18,202 nucleotides of DNA. Origin: Methanomassiliicoccales archaeon. Lineage in GTDB: Archaea > Thermoplasmatota > Thermoplasmata > Methanomassiliicoccales > Methanomethylophilaceae. The position numbers and the translations under genes were made by a program. The stretch is taken from the NCBI GenBank assembly GCA_900767505.1, contig CAAFZG010000067.1:1-18202 (forward strand), read 5' to 3'. Below the pieces are notes generated by a model, which was given only the letters and a program-made list of their open reading frames with translations, was not told where the DNA came from and made no database searches. Below, in pieces: positions 7,866 through 14,982 of this stretch (positions are counted from its first letter, which is position 1; every line of letters begins with the position of its first letter).

Positions 7866-8195
7866 ATGAACAAACGCACCATACACGCATTCGGAATAGG
7901 ATTGTTGGTATTCGCATTCGCCCTTTTTTTCTTCATGGTGTTTGCCATCGTCCTTTGGGGTCCGATCGCAATCTCGATACTGGCGGTCGTCATGGGGATG
8001 TTCGTCAGCGGTGCCCTTCTGGCCAGTTATGGGAACTCGGACAGCAAGGTCCCGGAGCAGACCGTGCCCGAGGAGAACCCATTCGTCAACGAACCCAAGG
8101 TCCGCAACGGCACCGGGAACGGATACTGCCCTGAATGCGGTTCGCCCCTGTCCGAAGGCGACACGTACTGCGGGGTATGCGGAAGGAAGCTCTGA
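7866..8195 (+). CDS. Small membrane protein with C-terminal zinc ribbon
   Basis: A 109-residue protein. Residues about 8-55 are strongly hydrophobic and form two closely spaced membrane helices (around 8-30 and 33-55). A polar linker follows, then a C-terminal zinc ribbon YCPECG-x10-YCGVCGRKL with ligands C88, C91, C102 and C105. Archaeal genomes carry many short 'zinc-ribbon plus transmembrane' proteins of unknown role. The start ATG at 7866 has GGGGATGG just upstream, and a weak TATA-like CTTAAAA lies about 45 bases before it. It stands alone: the GNAT operon is divergent and the next gene has its own promoter. No function is assigned. Confidence 0.7.
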   Translation: MNKRTIHAFGIGLLVFAFALFFFMVFAIVLWGPIAISILAVVMGMFVSGALLASYGNSDSKVPEQTVPEENPFVNEPKVRNGTGNGYCPECGSPLSEGDTYCGVCGRKL

Positions 8196-8263
8196 GTCTG
8201 CTTCGAATACCTGTTGTTGCACTATCATGCCATCTATGGCTTACATGCAGATGCAATGACTTC

Positions 8264-8324
8264 TGGAAAATACCTCAACGAGATGCTGGAAAACACCTCA
8301 ATGAAACCTTGGAAAACACCTCAA
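8264..8324 (+). repeat. Three direct repeats with exact 23-bp period upstream of the ATPase promoter
   Basis: The 15-base core TGGAAAACACCTCAA occurs at 8264-8278 (with T for C at one place), 8287-8301 and 8310-8324. Start-to-start distance is 23 bases both times. The last copy ends three bases before a TATA box, so it looks like an array of protein-binding sites controlling the next gene. Confidence 0.7.
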
Positions 8325-8326
8325 AA

Positions 8327-8336
8327 ATATATAAAC
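8327..8336 (+). promoter_or_regulatory. TATA box of the DUF4143-type ATPase gene
   Basis: ATATATAAAC is close to the archaeal consensus. Transcription would begin near 8355, that is after the first ATG at 8348 and just before the ATG at 8366, which makes the second ATG a serious alternative start. Confidence 0.55.
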
Positions 8337-8347
8337 TATAAATATAA

Positions 8348-9637
8348 ATGATAATCATTGATTCAATGACTCTTACACCCCGCGGATACAGACCTCGCAT
8401 AATGGACGGTATTTTCAAACAATGCCTCTCGTCATTTGGTTGTGTATATGTATGTGGACCAAAAAACTGCGGGAAAACATGGATGTCTAGAAATCAATGC
8501 GTCAGTGAAATCCAGCTAGATAGCGATATGATTGCTGCTGTATCCGTTGATCATTCCTTAGCTTTGAATGGGGAAAAACCCAGACTCATCGATGAATGGC
8601 AAACGATACCATCACTTTGGGATGATGTTAGATTCGCAATAGATAGAACTGGAATGAAAGGTCAATACGTTTTGTGCGGATCATTCTCACTCCCGAAAGA
8701 AGAAATAGACAAAAGACTCCACTCTGGAATCGGTAGAATATATACGCTAAACATACGCCCCATGTCCCTTTATGAATCAGGCGATTCGTCGGGAACCGTG
8801 TCTTTGATGGAATTGTTTGATGGTATTTTCGAAAATCAACTTTGTGAACCGGCTAGTTTGAAAAAATTAATACACCTCACATCCAGAGGCGGATGGCCCA
8901 GTCTTATAGATGGATCTGAGAACTACATCCGTGCAAACAAAGACTATGTTATCAAAATTTGTAATGCCGACTCATCCAACATAGATAATGTACAGAGAGA
9001 TGACAACAAGATGTACAGACTCATACGTTCGCTAGCCCGTAACGAATCTACTGTTGTGAAAAATTCAACATTGATTTCAGATCTGATGGAATTCGAGAAT
9101 GAATCCATGAGCGAGAACACCCTTGTGAAGTATAGATCCGCATTGGAAAGGCTGCATATCCTATGGTCTCAGCCATCTTTCGATCCGAATTTCAGATCGG
9201 ATATGCGTGTCGGAAAGAATCCCAAAAGACATCTGATAGACCCGTCTCTGTCGATAGCCGCATTGGGACTCACGCCGGATATGCTTTTGAAAGATCTCAG
9301 GACGTACGGATTCATGTTCGAAGGCATGTGTGAAAGGGACCTCGCAGTGTATGCGGATGCGCATGACGCCACTTTGTATCATTATCGTGACGGCAGGGGC
9401 AACGAGATCGATGCCGTTATCGAACTGCCCGACGGGAGATGGGGTGCGTTCGAGATAGAACTCGGTCATGAGCAGATAGACAAGGCTGCCGAAAACCTGC
9501 TGCATATGAAAAGGATCTTCGAAGAGAAGGGCGCCAGAGTCCCCTCGGTGCTCTGTGTCATCTGCGGCGTCTGCAGGTATGCGCTCAAACGTCCGGACGG
9601 GGTCTATGTGGTCCCGATCACGTGTCTGAAGGACTGA
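8348..9637 (+). CDS. AAA+ family ATPase with DUF4143-type C-terminal domain
   Basis: A 429-residue protein of the widespread AAA_14/DUF4143 family. Walker A is GPKNCGKTW (37-45), Walker B is PRLIDEWQ (78-85), and LCGSFSLP (109-116) matches the sensor segment; HSGIGRIYTLNIRPMSLYE (125-143) is typical of the family. The C-terminus contains NEIDAVIELPDG and WGAFEIELG, the acid-rich core of the PD-(D/E)xK-like fold of DUF4143. The biological role of the family is unsettled; defence, mobile-element or stress links have been proposed. Start is uncertain: ATG 8348 or ATG 8366 (MTLTPRGYRPRIMD), neither with a ribosome site. The first two thirds is visibly AT-richer than the last third and than neighbouring genes, which hints at transfer or recombination. 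Confidence 0.85.
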   Translation: MIIIDSMTLTPRGYRPRIMDGIFKQCLSSFGCVYVCGPKNCGKTWMSRNQCVSEIQLDSDMIAAVSVDHSLALNGEKPRLIDEWQTIPSLWDDVRFAIDRTGMKGQYVLCGSFSLPKEEIDKRLHSGIGRIYTLNIRPMSLYESGDSSGTVSLMELFDGIFENQLCEPASLKKLIHLTSRGGWPSLIDGSENYIRANKDYVIKICNADSSNIDNVQRDDNKMYRLIRSLARNESTVVKNSTLISDLMEFENESMSENTLVKYRSALERLHILWSQPSFDPNFRSDMRVGKNPKRHLIDPSLSIAALGLTPDMLLKDLRTYGFMFEGMCERDLAVYADAHDATLYHYRDGRGNEIDAVIELPDGRWGAFEIELGHEQIDKAAENLLHMKRIFEEKGARVPSVLCVICGVCRYALKRPDGVYVVPITCLKD

Positions 9638-9642
9638 GACGG

Positions 9643-10008
9643 TCAGAACTCGTCGTACTTCAGATTGCTGCCCTTGGCGGAACCCACGGGGTACTTCTCC
9701 GCATTCAGGGCGATCTTCTTGGGAAGCTCGTCGGAAAGGTCTATGCCGTTCATCTGAGCGAACCTCAGCACGAAATAGAGGATGTCGGAAAGCTCCTGCC
9801 TGACATGCTCCGCTCTGACGGGATCGTCCATCACATCGTCCGGATCCTTGAACCTGAAGATGTCCAGAAGCTCGGACGACTCCGTGGCGATGCCTATGGC
9901 CAGGTCCTTCGGGTTGTGGTACTGCTCCCAGTCGCGCTCGTCGCAGAACCTCTTCACCATCTGCTTGAGTTCCTCCACGGTCGTGTCCTTGTCGCTCAAG
10001 ATTATCAC
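9643..10008 (-). CDS. MazG-like nucleotide pyrophosphohydrolase
   Basis: A 121-residue all-alpha NTP pyrophosphatase of the MazG-like/RS21-C6 (dCTP pyrophosphatase) group. The metal-binding E-x-x-E and E-x-x-D motifs are present as ESSEL (E43, E46) and QELSDILYFVL (E72, D75), and RFCDERDWEQYHNPKDLA (20-37) is the typical N-terminal segment. Such enzymes hydrolyse non-canonical or surplus (d)NTPs to monophosphate and pyrophosphate in the cytoplasm. The start is GTG at 10006-10008. It lies 40 bases downstream of the M18 aminopeptidase gene with a strong hairpin in the gap, so whether the two share a transcript is unclear. It converges with the ATPase gene with only five bases between the stops. 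Confidence 0.85.
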   Translation of the reverse strand: MIILSDKDTTVEELKQMVKRFCDERDWEQYHNPKDLAIGIATESSELLDIFRFKDPDDVMDDPVRAEHVRQELSDILYFVLRFAQMNGIDLSDELPKKIALNAEKYPVGSAKGSNLKYDEF

Positions 10009-10015
10009 CGTTCGT

Positions 10016-10039
10016 CCCCGCCGGGAAGTTCCGGCGGGG
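10016..10039 (-). terminator. Strong hairpin between the aminopeptidase and MazG-like genes
   Basis: CCCCGCCGG (10016-10024) and CCGGCGGGG (10031-10039) form a perfect 9-bp GC-rich stem with a six-base loop. There is no T-tract on the minus strand, so it may not be a true terminator; it could equally stabilise the 3' end of the upstream message or affect translation of the MazG-like GTG start eight bases further on. Confidence 0.5.
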
Positions 10040-10048
10040 GTTCAGGAC

Positions 10049-11461
10049 TCAGAAGTCCTTGGGTTTCTTGGAGTTGTACACGGCCATGATGGCCTTGTAC
10101 AGCATGTAGATATCCGCCTTGGCGATGACCTCGACAGGCGCATGCATGGAGAGCACGGGCACTCCGATGTCCACGGTGTCGATGTTGTGCACGGATATCT
10201 CCGATGCGATCGTTCCGCCGCCTCCGAGGTCGATCCTTCCGAGCTCTCCGATCTGCCAGGAGACGTCCTCATCCCTGAGGATGCCTATCAGGTAGTTCAT
10301 CATCTCGGCGGATGCATCGTTGGTGCCGTACTTGCCTCTGGAACCGTCGTATTTGGCGATGCAGGGTCCATGGTTCATGAAGTTGCAGTTGTTCCTCTCC
10401 TGAACCTCGGGGAAGGCGGGGTCGAATCCGGCTCCGACATCGCATGAGAGACAGATGGAGTTCCTCAGGACGTGCCTGACCTCGCATCCCTCATCCTGGG
10501 CCAGGTCCTCGATGAAGTCCCTGAAGAAGAACGATCTCATTCCGGTGACACCGTCGGAGCCTGTCTCCTCCTTGTCGGCGAAGATCGTCACCGTGGTGTA
10601 CTCGGGCTTCTTGGTGTCCAGTTCGGCCATGAACTCGGCGTAGGCGCAGGAGCTGTCGTCCTGACCGTATCCTGCGACCATCGACCTGTCGAATCCGAGG
10701 TCCCTGGGCTTGAACGCTGGTACCGCGCAGAGTTCGGCGGTCTCGAAGTCGCACTCCCTGATGCCGTACTTCTCGAACAGGATGTTCATGATGGCGAGCT
10801 TGACACGGTCCTTGACCTTGTCGTCCTCGTGCGGCCAGGATCCGAGCAGGATGTTGAGCTGCTCCCCCTCCACGATCTCCCCTGCGGGCTTCTTCATCTG
10901 GTTCTGGGCCAGATGGGGCAGCAGGTCGGTGATCAGGAACGAGGGCTCGTCGTCCTCCTCTCCGATCCTTATATCGACGGCGTTGCCGTCGCGGGTGTAC
11001 ACGGTACCCCTGATGGACAGCGAGATCGTGGTCCACTGATACTTCTTGATGCCTCCGTAGTAGTGCGTCTTGAAGTACGCCATGTCCGCATCCTGGAAAA
11101 GCGGATGGGGCTTGAAGTCCAGCCTGGGGCTGTCGATGTGGGCCACTGCGACCCTGACACCCTCCGCTACGGGCTTCTTTCCCTTGGTGCACATGATGAC
11201 GGTCTTCCCGCGGTTGACCTTGTAGAATTTGTCTCCGGGCTTGTAGGCCGTCCCGCGGACGTACTCGGTGTAGCCGTGCTCCTTCAGGATCGGCAGAACA
11301 TATCCCACGACCTCGCGCTCGGTCTTGTTGGAGATGAACAGCTTGTAGCCCTCGCAGAACTCCGAGGCCTTCTCAAGGATCTTGGGATCCTTCTCGGGAA
11401 GGCTCTTCGGCTGGACGAGGATGTCCTCGGCCAGTTTCTGACCCTCAGTCTTCTTTGCCAT
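10049..11461 (-). CDS. M18 family aminopeptidase (aspartyl aminopeptidase type)
   Basis: A 470-residue cytoplasmic metalloaminopeptidase that removes N-terminal (often acidic) residues from peptides. The co-catalytic zinc ligands of family M18 are recognisable: H108 in VAHIDSPRLDFK, D268 or D269 in YGQDDSSCAYAEF, E298/E299 in DKEETGSDG, D341 in SCDVGAGFDP and H440 in LSMHAPVE. Length matches the family. I start at ATG 11461 (MAKKTEGQKLAEDI) because the 33 codons upstream have no family similarity and would begin upstream of the inferred transcript start; the ribosome site is weak (TTGAG). A TATA box at 11521-11530 fits this start. M18 enzymes are normally dodecameric; that is family knowledge. 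Confidence 0.9.
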   Translation of the reverse strand: MAKKTEGQKLAEDILVQPKSLPEKDPKILEKASEFCEGYKLFISNKTEREVVGYVLPILKEHGYTEYVRGTAYKPGDKFYKVNRGKTVIMCTKGKKPVAEGVRVAVAHIDSPRLDFKPHPLFQDADMAYFKTHYYGGIKKYQWTTISLSIRGTVYTRDGNAVDIRIGEEDDEPSFLITDLLPHLAQNQMKKPAGEIVEGEQLNILLGSWPHEDDKVKDRVKLAIMNILFEKYGIRECDFETAELCAVPAFKPRDLGFDRSMVAGYGQDDSSCAYAEFMAELDTKKPEYTTVTIFADKEETGSDGVTGMRSFFFRDFIEDLAQDEGCEVRHVLRNSICLSCDVGAGFDPAFPEVQERNNCNFMNHGPCIAKYDGSRGKYGTNDASAEMMNYLIGILRDEDVSWQIGELGRIDLGGGGTIASEISVHNIDTVDIGVPVLSMHAPVEVIAKADIYMLYKAIMAVYNSKKPKDF

Positions 11462-11520
11462 AGACTCAACAGTGTTTGCACTTGTATTTGAAACTAACCG
11501 ATGAAACACCGTTTGCGGCG

Positions 11521-11530
11521 ATATTATACA
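11521..11530 (-). promoter_or_regulatory. TATA box of the M18 aminopeptidase gene
   Basis: The minus strand reads TGTATAATATC. Transcription would start near 11500 and leave a leader of about 40 bases before the ATG at 11461. Confidence 0.5.
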
Positions 11531-11663
11531 GAATACTCTGGGGGAACAATCATGGATCACATTCCTGCTGACTTGAGAAAGCTGGATGGTAGACTGGGAG
11601 TAAACTTATACCTCAAATGACGGGAATTGGAGTTAAAAATGTTAACGGGTTTGGGGAGGAGGT

Positions 11664-11750
11664 TTATTCTTCTTTGGGTTTGACCTTCAAACGGTCTGCA
11701 ACCTCTTTTGGGATCGGTATCGCATGGGGCGTGTCCGTCCAACGGTTCAC
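11664..11750 (-). pseudogene. Possible AbrB/MazE-like fragment or micro-ORF (28 residues)
   Basis: From a GTG at 11750 the minus strand codes for 28 residues ending in TAA; the segment IPIPKEVADRLKVKP follows the pattern I-P-K-E-V-x-x-x-L-x-V-K-P of the swapped-hairpin AbrB/SpoVT/MazE fold. The glycine-aspartate that normally follows is missing and the frame stops two residues on. The frame remains open about 30 codons further upstream but has no start there. It could be the end of a decayed antitoxin or regulator gene, a real small protein, or chance. Confidence 0.25.
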
Positions 11751-11889
11751 CCTATCATCCTTGGACTGTATATCGTCTTCATTCCCTTTGGTGTTTCTAC
11801 CTCCTTGGTACCTGCAAACTCGAATATGCGATCACGATTGATTAGGACTTTGTCTAGTGTGTTGGGTGATCGAATTAGGAAACACACTA

Positions 11890-11910
11890 AAAGTGCGGGA
11901 CGGTGCCCGC
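11890..11910 (-). terminator. Terminator of the MTA phosphorylase gene
   Basis: On the minus strand GCGGG and CCCGC pair around a six-base loop (11895-11910) and are followed by ACTTTTAG, ten bases after the TGA of the phosphorylase gene. The 9-bp inverted repeat 11855-11889 just beyond may act as a second hairpin. Confidence 0.5.
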
Positions 11911-11919
11911 AGAGGTTTA

Positions 11920-12699
11920 TCAGAGCGCTCCGGCGCCCTTGGCGGCCTCGATGCACTCCGCGCAGCCGTCTCCCTCTATCTTCGGAAGACCGAGCTCCAG
12001 GAGCCTGAGGACCTTGTCGAGGCATTCGGACATCGTCTTGTTGACCATCTCGATGTCCACGGCCTCATCCTTCCACACATCGTAGTCGGTGATGGTGGCG
12101 AGACTGCAGTAGCACATGCCGAGTTCCCTGGCGAGCTGACACTCGGGGACCACAGTCATACCGATGATGTCCGCGAAGTTCCTGAACATAGCGCTCTCCG
12201 CTCTGGTGGAGAACCTGGGACCCTCGATGCAGAGGTACGTCCCTCCGAGGTGGTAGCTGATGCCCATCTCCTTGGCTGTGTCGGCGAAGACACCGTTCAG
12301 GTACGGACAGAAGGGGTCCGGGATCGAGATGTGGACCGCCCTGTCATCGAAGTATGTGTAGTCCCTCTTCTTGGTGAAGTCGATGAACTGATCCGCTATG
12401 ACGAGATCACCGGGGGCGAACTGCTCCTGCAGGGATCCCACGGCGCAGGCGGAGATCACGTACTTGCAGCCGAGATCCTTCAGAGCCTTCATGTTGGCCC
12501 TGTACGGGACGCCTGTCGGGGGGTGCTGGTGCTGCTTGCCGTGGCGGTAGAGGAAAGCGACCTCCACGCCGTTGATCCTTCCGATGAGTATGGGGTCGGA
12601 GGGCTTTCCGTACGGAGTGTCGGGGAAGACCTCCTCGATCGTTTCGAAGGTATCGGGATTGTAGATCCCGGTCCCGCCGATGATTGCTATCTCTGGCAT
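11920..12699 (-). CDS. mtnP: S-methyl-5'-thioadenosine phosphorylase (MTAP/PNP family)
   Basis: A 259-residue phosphorylase that splits 5'-methylthioadenosine with phosphate into adenine and 5-methylthioribose-1-phosphate, the first step in methionine salvage after polyamine synthesis and other SAM-using reactions. Visible motifs are GGTGIY (8-13) and RHG (52-54) for phosphate, HPPTGVPYRAN (59-69), EGPRFSTRAES (159-169) and ITDYDVW (203-209). In this family the aspartates of the TDYD segment favour 6-aminopurines, so MTA is a better guess than methylthioinosine or guanosine, though archaeal enzymes can differ. The ATG at 12699 has no ribosome site and lies about 25 bases from the TATA box centre, so the message is probably leaderless. 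It is divergent from the HTH_10 regulator gene. Confidence 0.88.
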   Translation of the reverse strand: MPEIAIIGGTGIYNPDTFETIEEVFPDTPYGKPSDPILIGRINGVEVAFLYRHGKQHQHPPTGVPYRANMKALKDLGCKYVISACAVGSLQEQFAPGDLVIADQFIDFTKKRDYTYFDDRAVHISIPDPFCPYLNGVFADTAKEMGISYHLGGTYLCIEGPRFSTRAESAMFRNFADIIGMTVVPECQLARELGMCYCSLATITDYDVWKDEAVDIEMVNKTMSECLDKVLRLLELGLPKIEGDGCAECIEAAKGAGAL

Positions 12700-12720
12700 G
12701 TACAGGTGATTGGTCGGACG

Positions 12721-12730
12721 ATATAATACC
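12721..12730 (-). promoter_or_regulatory. TATA box giving a probably leaderless MTA phosphorylase transcript
   Basis: The minus strand reads GGTATTATATCG. The box centre is about 25 bases from the A of the start ATG at 12699, and no Shine-Dalgarno sequence is present. Confidence 0.5.
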
Positions 12731-12768
12731 GTGCGTCCGATGACCAGTCGTATAGTACCGGGGTCACG

Positions 12769-12777
12769 GTTATCTAC
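12769..12777 (+). promoter_or_regulatory. Weak TATA-like box of the HTH_10 regulator gene
   Basis: GTTATCTAC is centred about 25 bases upstream of the ATG at 12798. That start has no ribosome site, so this message may be leaderless too. The box is poor and the call rests mainly on spacing. Confidence 0.3.
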
Positions 12778-12797
12778 CCAGCACGTGATTACATATC

Positions 12798-13466
12798 ATG
12801 CACTGCTGCAGGATACTCCTTGACCGCTCGAAGAACATCGAGGAACATCCCTGCCACAGCCTTCTCCCTTTGGACATAGATGACGAGGACATCGACGTCC
12901 AGGTCCTGACCTGCTCCATGCTCGAGCACGGAGCCGGATACTCCATGATCCGCATCATAGACAAGACCGGCAAGATCGAAGAAGGGAGATACGAGAAGGA
13001 GACGGGCACATGCAGCATTGCGCAGATGTCCAAGAACCACTACATGGCGATGGTCACCAACAGGAGATGCTTCCTGTCCAATCTGATAACTCAGTCCGGA
13101 TGCTTCCTGTCGTCCGCGATACCGAAGTCGGAAACTCTCATCGAATGGACCATCATCGGCCCGGACAGCACCACCATCCACAACCTCTTCGCATCGATGC
13201 GCGACAGCGGCTACAGCTTCGAGCTCATATCGAGCAACAACATGTCCATCAAGGCAACCCTGACCCCCAAGCAGGAAGCCTATTTCGAGACGGCGATGGA
13301 CCTGGGGTATTATGACATCCCCAAGAGGATAACCCTCGACGAACTGTGCGCGATCCTCGGATGCTCCAAATCCACCCTCAACGTGTCCCTCAGAACGGCC
13401 GAATCCAACATATTCCAATTCTACCGCGACCTCTGCAGGTCCAACCGCTTCATCGGCCAGCAGTGA
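12798..13466 (+). CDS. HTH_10 (bacterio-opsin activator-type) transcriptional regulator
   Basis: A 222-residue regulator. The C-terminal part (about 155-207), LTPKQEAYFETAMDLGYYDI followed by PKRITLDELCAILGCSKSTL, is a textbook HTH_10 domain (bacterio-opsin activator, PF04967 type), a DNA-binding fold found in haloarchaea and methanogens. The N-terminal 150 residues form the variable sensor part with no named domain. The protein has ten cysteines (3, 4, 19, 39, 72, 91, 102, 184, 189, 213), which could serve metal or redox sensing. It lies directly ahead of the MFS gene, and one base past its stop is the palindrome repeated before the corrinoid-protein operon, so it is the natural candidate to bind that site. 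That assignment is inference. Start ATG 12798 has no clear ribosome site. Confidence 0.85.
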   Translation: MHCCRILLDRSKNIEEHPCHSLLPLDIDDEDIDVQVLTCSMLEHGAGYSMIRIIDKTGKIEEGRYEKETGTCSIAQMSKNHYMAMVTNRRCFLSNLITQSGCFLSSAIPKSETLIEWTIIGPDSTTIHNLFASMRDSGYSFELISSNNMSIKATLTPKQEAYFETAMDLGYYDIPKRITLDELCAILGCSKSTLNVSLRTAESNIFQFYRDLCRSNRFIGQQ

Positions 13467-13467
13467 T

Positions 13468-13494
13468 CGAACATGTTCGCAGTTCGCATTATAA
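13468..13494 (+). promoter_or_regulatory. Palindromic operator and TATA box of the MFS transporter gene
   Basis: The perfect 12-bp palindrome CGAACATGTTCG (13468-13479) is followed after exactly 8 bases by ATTATAA (13488-13494). The same palindrome with the same 8-base spacing precedes the corrinoid-protein operon. The position just upstream of the TATA/BRE region suits an archaeal activator, but a repressor is not excluded. Confidence 0.75.
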
Positions 13495-13563
13495 CCTGTC
13501 AACCCGTAGTTCATATCAGTGGCCATTGAAGGTTCCGTTTTACCACAATAGGAGGCTAATCAT

Positions 13564-14871
13564 ATGACCATTGATCCAGAAAAGAAGAGGAAGACGCTGT
13601 CGTACAGGTGGCTGATTTTCGCAGTGTTGGCCCTGGCGTACTTCTTTGTGTATTTCCACAGGACCACCGGAGGTGCCATCTCGGAGAATCTTCAGGACTT
13701 CTTCGGAGTCGGGACCGCTTCGGTCGCCCTGTTGGCATCCGCATATCTGTACGCATATACGCTGATGCAGATCCCCAGCGGTATCCTGACGGACCGCATG
13801 GGGCCGAGGAAGGCAGCGACCATATTCATCTTCCTCATCGCGATCGGTTCCATACTGAGCGCGTATTCCGCAACATGCGGCAACTTCTCGCTGATGATAG
13901 TAGGTAAGTTCATCATCGGTATCGGTGCCGCCGTCGTCTACATACCCATAATGAAGGTCCTGGCCGTCTGGTTCAGGAAGAACGAGTTCGCATCGATGAG
14001 CGGAATGCTCCTCCTGGTCGGAAATGTCGGAGGTATCGCCGCCGCGACCCCGATGGTCCTGCTGATGGACTCCCTCGGGATCCAGAACACCTACATCGTC
14101 CTGGCGATCGTCACCGCAGTCATAGCAGGACTGTGTTGGCTCATCGTCCGCAACCACCCCTCTGAGAAGGAGCTTCCGAGCATCGAGGAGATCGTCTCCG
14201 AGGAGACCGGAGAGCCCGTCGGGGAGTCCACCCTGACCAAGATGGGGACTGTCGAGGCCCTCAAGATGACCTTCACCAGCGGAAGGAAGTTCTGGGCGCT
14301 CGCCATATGGTTCTTCTTCATGTACGGCACCATCATGCTGTGGCAGGCATCCCAGGCAGGATCCTTCTACAAGAACATCTACGGATTCTCGTCCGGCAGC
14401 GCGGGACTCATGGTCACCATGGTCGGTATCGGAATGGTGTTCGGATGCCCGCTGGCGGGAACGATATCCGACAAGATCCTCCACTCTCGCAGGAAGGTCA
14501 TCATAGTCGGAACCCTCGTCTACACGATGATATGGGGAGTCATATGGCTCACCGCAGGCAACGATTCGATGAACAGCATCGCGATCCAGGCGGCGATCAA
14601 CTTCCTCTTCGGATTCTTCGGAGGATTCTTCGTCGTGTCCTATGCCCAGATCAAGGAGCTGTACCCCATCGCAATGGCAGGGACGTCCACAGCGGCATTG
14701 AACCTGTTCCCCTTCGCGGGAGGAGCGCTCCTCATCACCATAGCGGGATTCGTCGTGTCCGAGAAGACCCTGTCCGAATTCCAGAACCTCTGGATGATGG
14801 CCTTCGTCATGATGATCATCGCGCTGGTCTGCGCCTTCCTCTCGATCGAGAAGGGCTCAGAGAAGAGCTGA
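13564..14871 (+). CDS. Major facilitator superfamily transporter
   Basis: A 435-residue integral membrane protein with about twelve hydrophobic spans in two halves and a charged cytoplasmic loop between them (around 195-235, EKELPSIEEIVSEETGE). MFS motif A is present between the second and third helices as GILTDRMGPRK, and a degenerate copy, GTISDKILHSRRK, lies in the second half. MFS proteins move small solutes by uniport, symport or antiport. The start ATG at 13564 follows a perfect AGGAGG (13550-13555) with eight bases of spacing. Because its promoter shares an operator with the corrinoid-protein operon, it probably imports the methylated substrate, or exports the demethylated product, of that system. 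The substrate cannot be read from the sequence. A hairpin terminator follows. Confidence 0.88.
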   Translation: MTIDPEKKRKTLSYRWLIFAVLALAYFFVYFHRTTGGAISENLQDFFGVGTASVALLASAYLYAYTLMQIPSGILTDRMGPRKAATIFIFLIAIGSILSAYSATCGNFSLMIVGKFIIGIGAAVVYIPIMKVLAVWFRKNEFASMSGMLLLVGNVGGIAAATPMVLLMDSLGIQNTYIVLAIVTAVIAGLCWLIVRNHPSEKELPSIEEIVSEETGEPVGESTLTKMGTVEALKMTFTSGRKFWALAIWFFFMYGTIMLWQASQAGSFYKNIYGFSSGSAGLMVTMVGIGMVFGCPLAGTISDKILHSRRKVIIVGTLVYTMIWGVIWLTAGNDSMNSIAIQAAINFLFGFFGGFFVVSYAQIKELYPIAMAGTSTAALNLFPFAGGALLITIAGFVVSEKTLSEFQNLWMMAFVMMIIALVCAFLSIEKGSEKS

Positions 14872-14882
14872 GACCATCAAAT

Positions 14883-14919
14883 GCCGGGGGTCATCCCCGG
14901 CTGAAAACCCCTTTCTTTT
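14883..14919 (+). terminator. Intrinsic terminator of the MFS transporter gene
   Basis: GCCGGGG (14883-14889) and CCCCGGC (14895-14901) form a perfect 7-bp stem with a five-base loop, and the T-rich run CTTTCTTTT follows at 14911-14919. It begins 11 bases after the TGA, separating the transporter transcript from the next operon. Confidence 0.7.
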
Positions 14920-14982
14920 GGATGTATCATTTCGGTCGGAACCGCCCGTTTCGGTCTGTATTCCGATGTGCGATATGACAAT

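Larger units (their letters stand above)
11462..11919. other. Gene-poor stretch between the aminopeptidase and MTA phosphorylase genes
   Basis: About 460 bases without a convincing full-length gene. It holds the aminopeptidase promoter, a possible AbrB-like micro-ORF on the minus strand (11664-11750), an inverted repeat (TAGTGTGTT at 11855-11863 and AACACACTA at 11881-11889) and the terminator of the phosphorylase gene. Overlapping frames of 60-90 codons on both strands exist but show no family pattern. Composition is more AT-rich than the flanking genes. Confidence 0.6.

Noticed and set aside
8264..8324. Repeats as a mini CRISPR array
   Set aside because: Gaps between copies are only 8 bases, the core is 15 bases, and no cas genes are present.
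10472..11491. 339-codon open frame on the plus strand
   Set aside because: Antisense to the M18 aminopeptidase, whose zinc ligands are all present.
13540..14484. 314-codon open frame on the minus strand
   Set aside because: Antisense to the MFS transporter; highly charged, low-complexity composition typical of a shadow frame.
14875..14904. Tiny frame ATGCCGGGGGTC... (MPGVIPG) after the MFS gene
   Set aside because: It is the terminator hairpin; coding appearance is a by-product of the stem.
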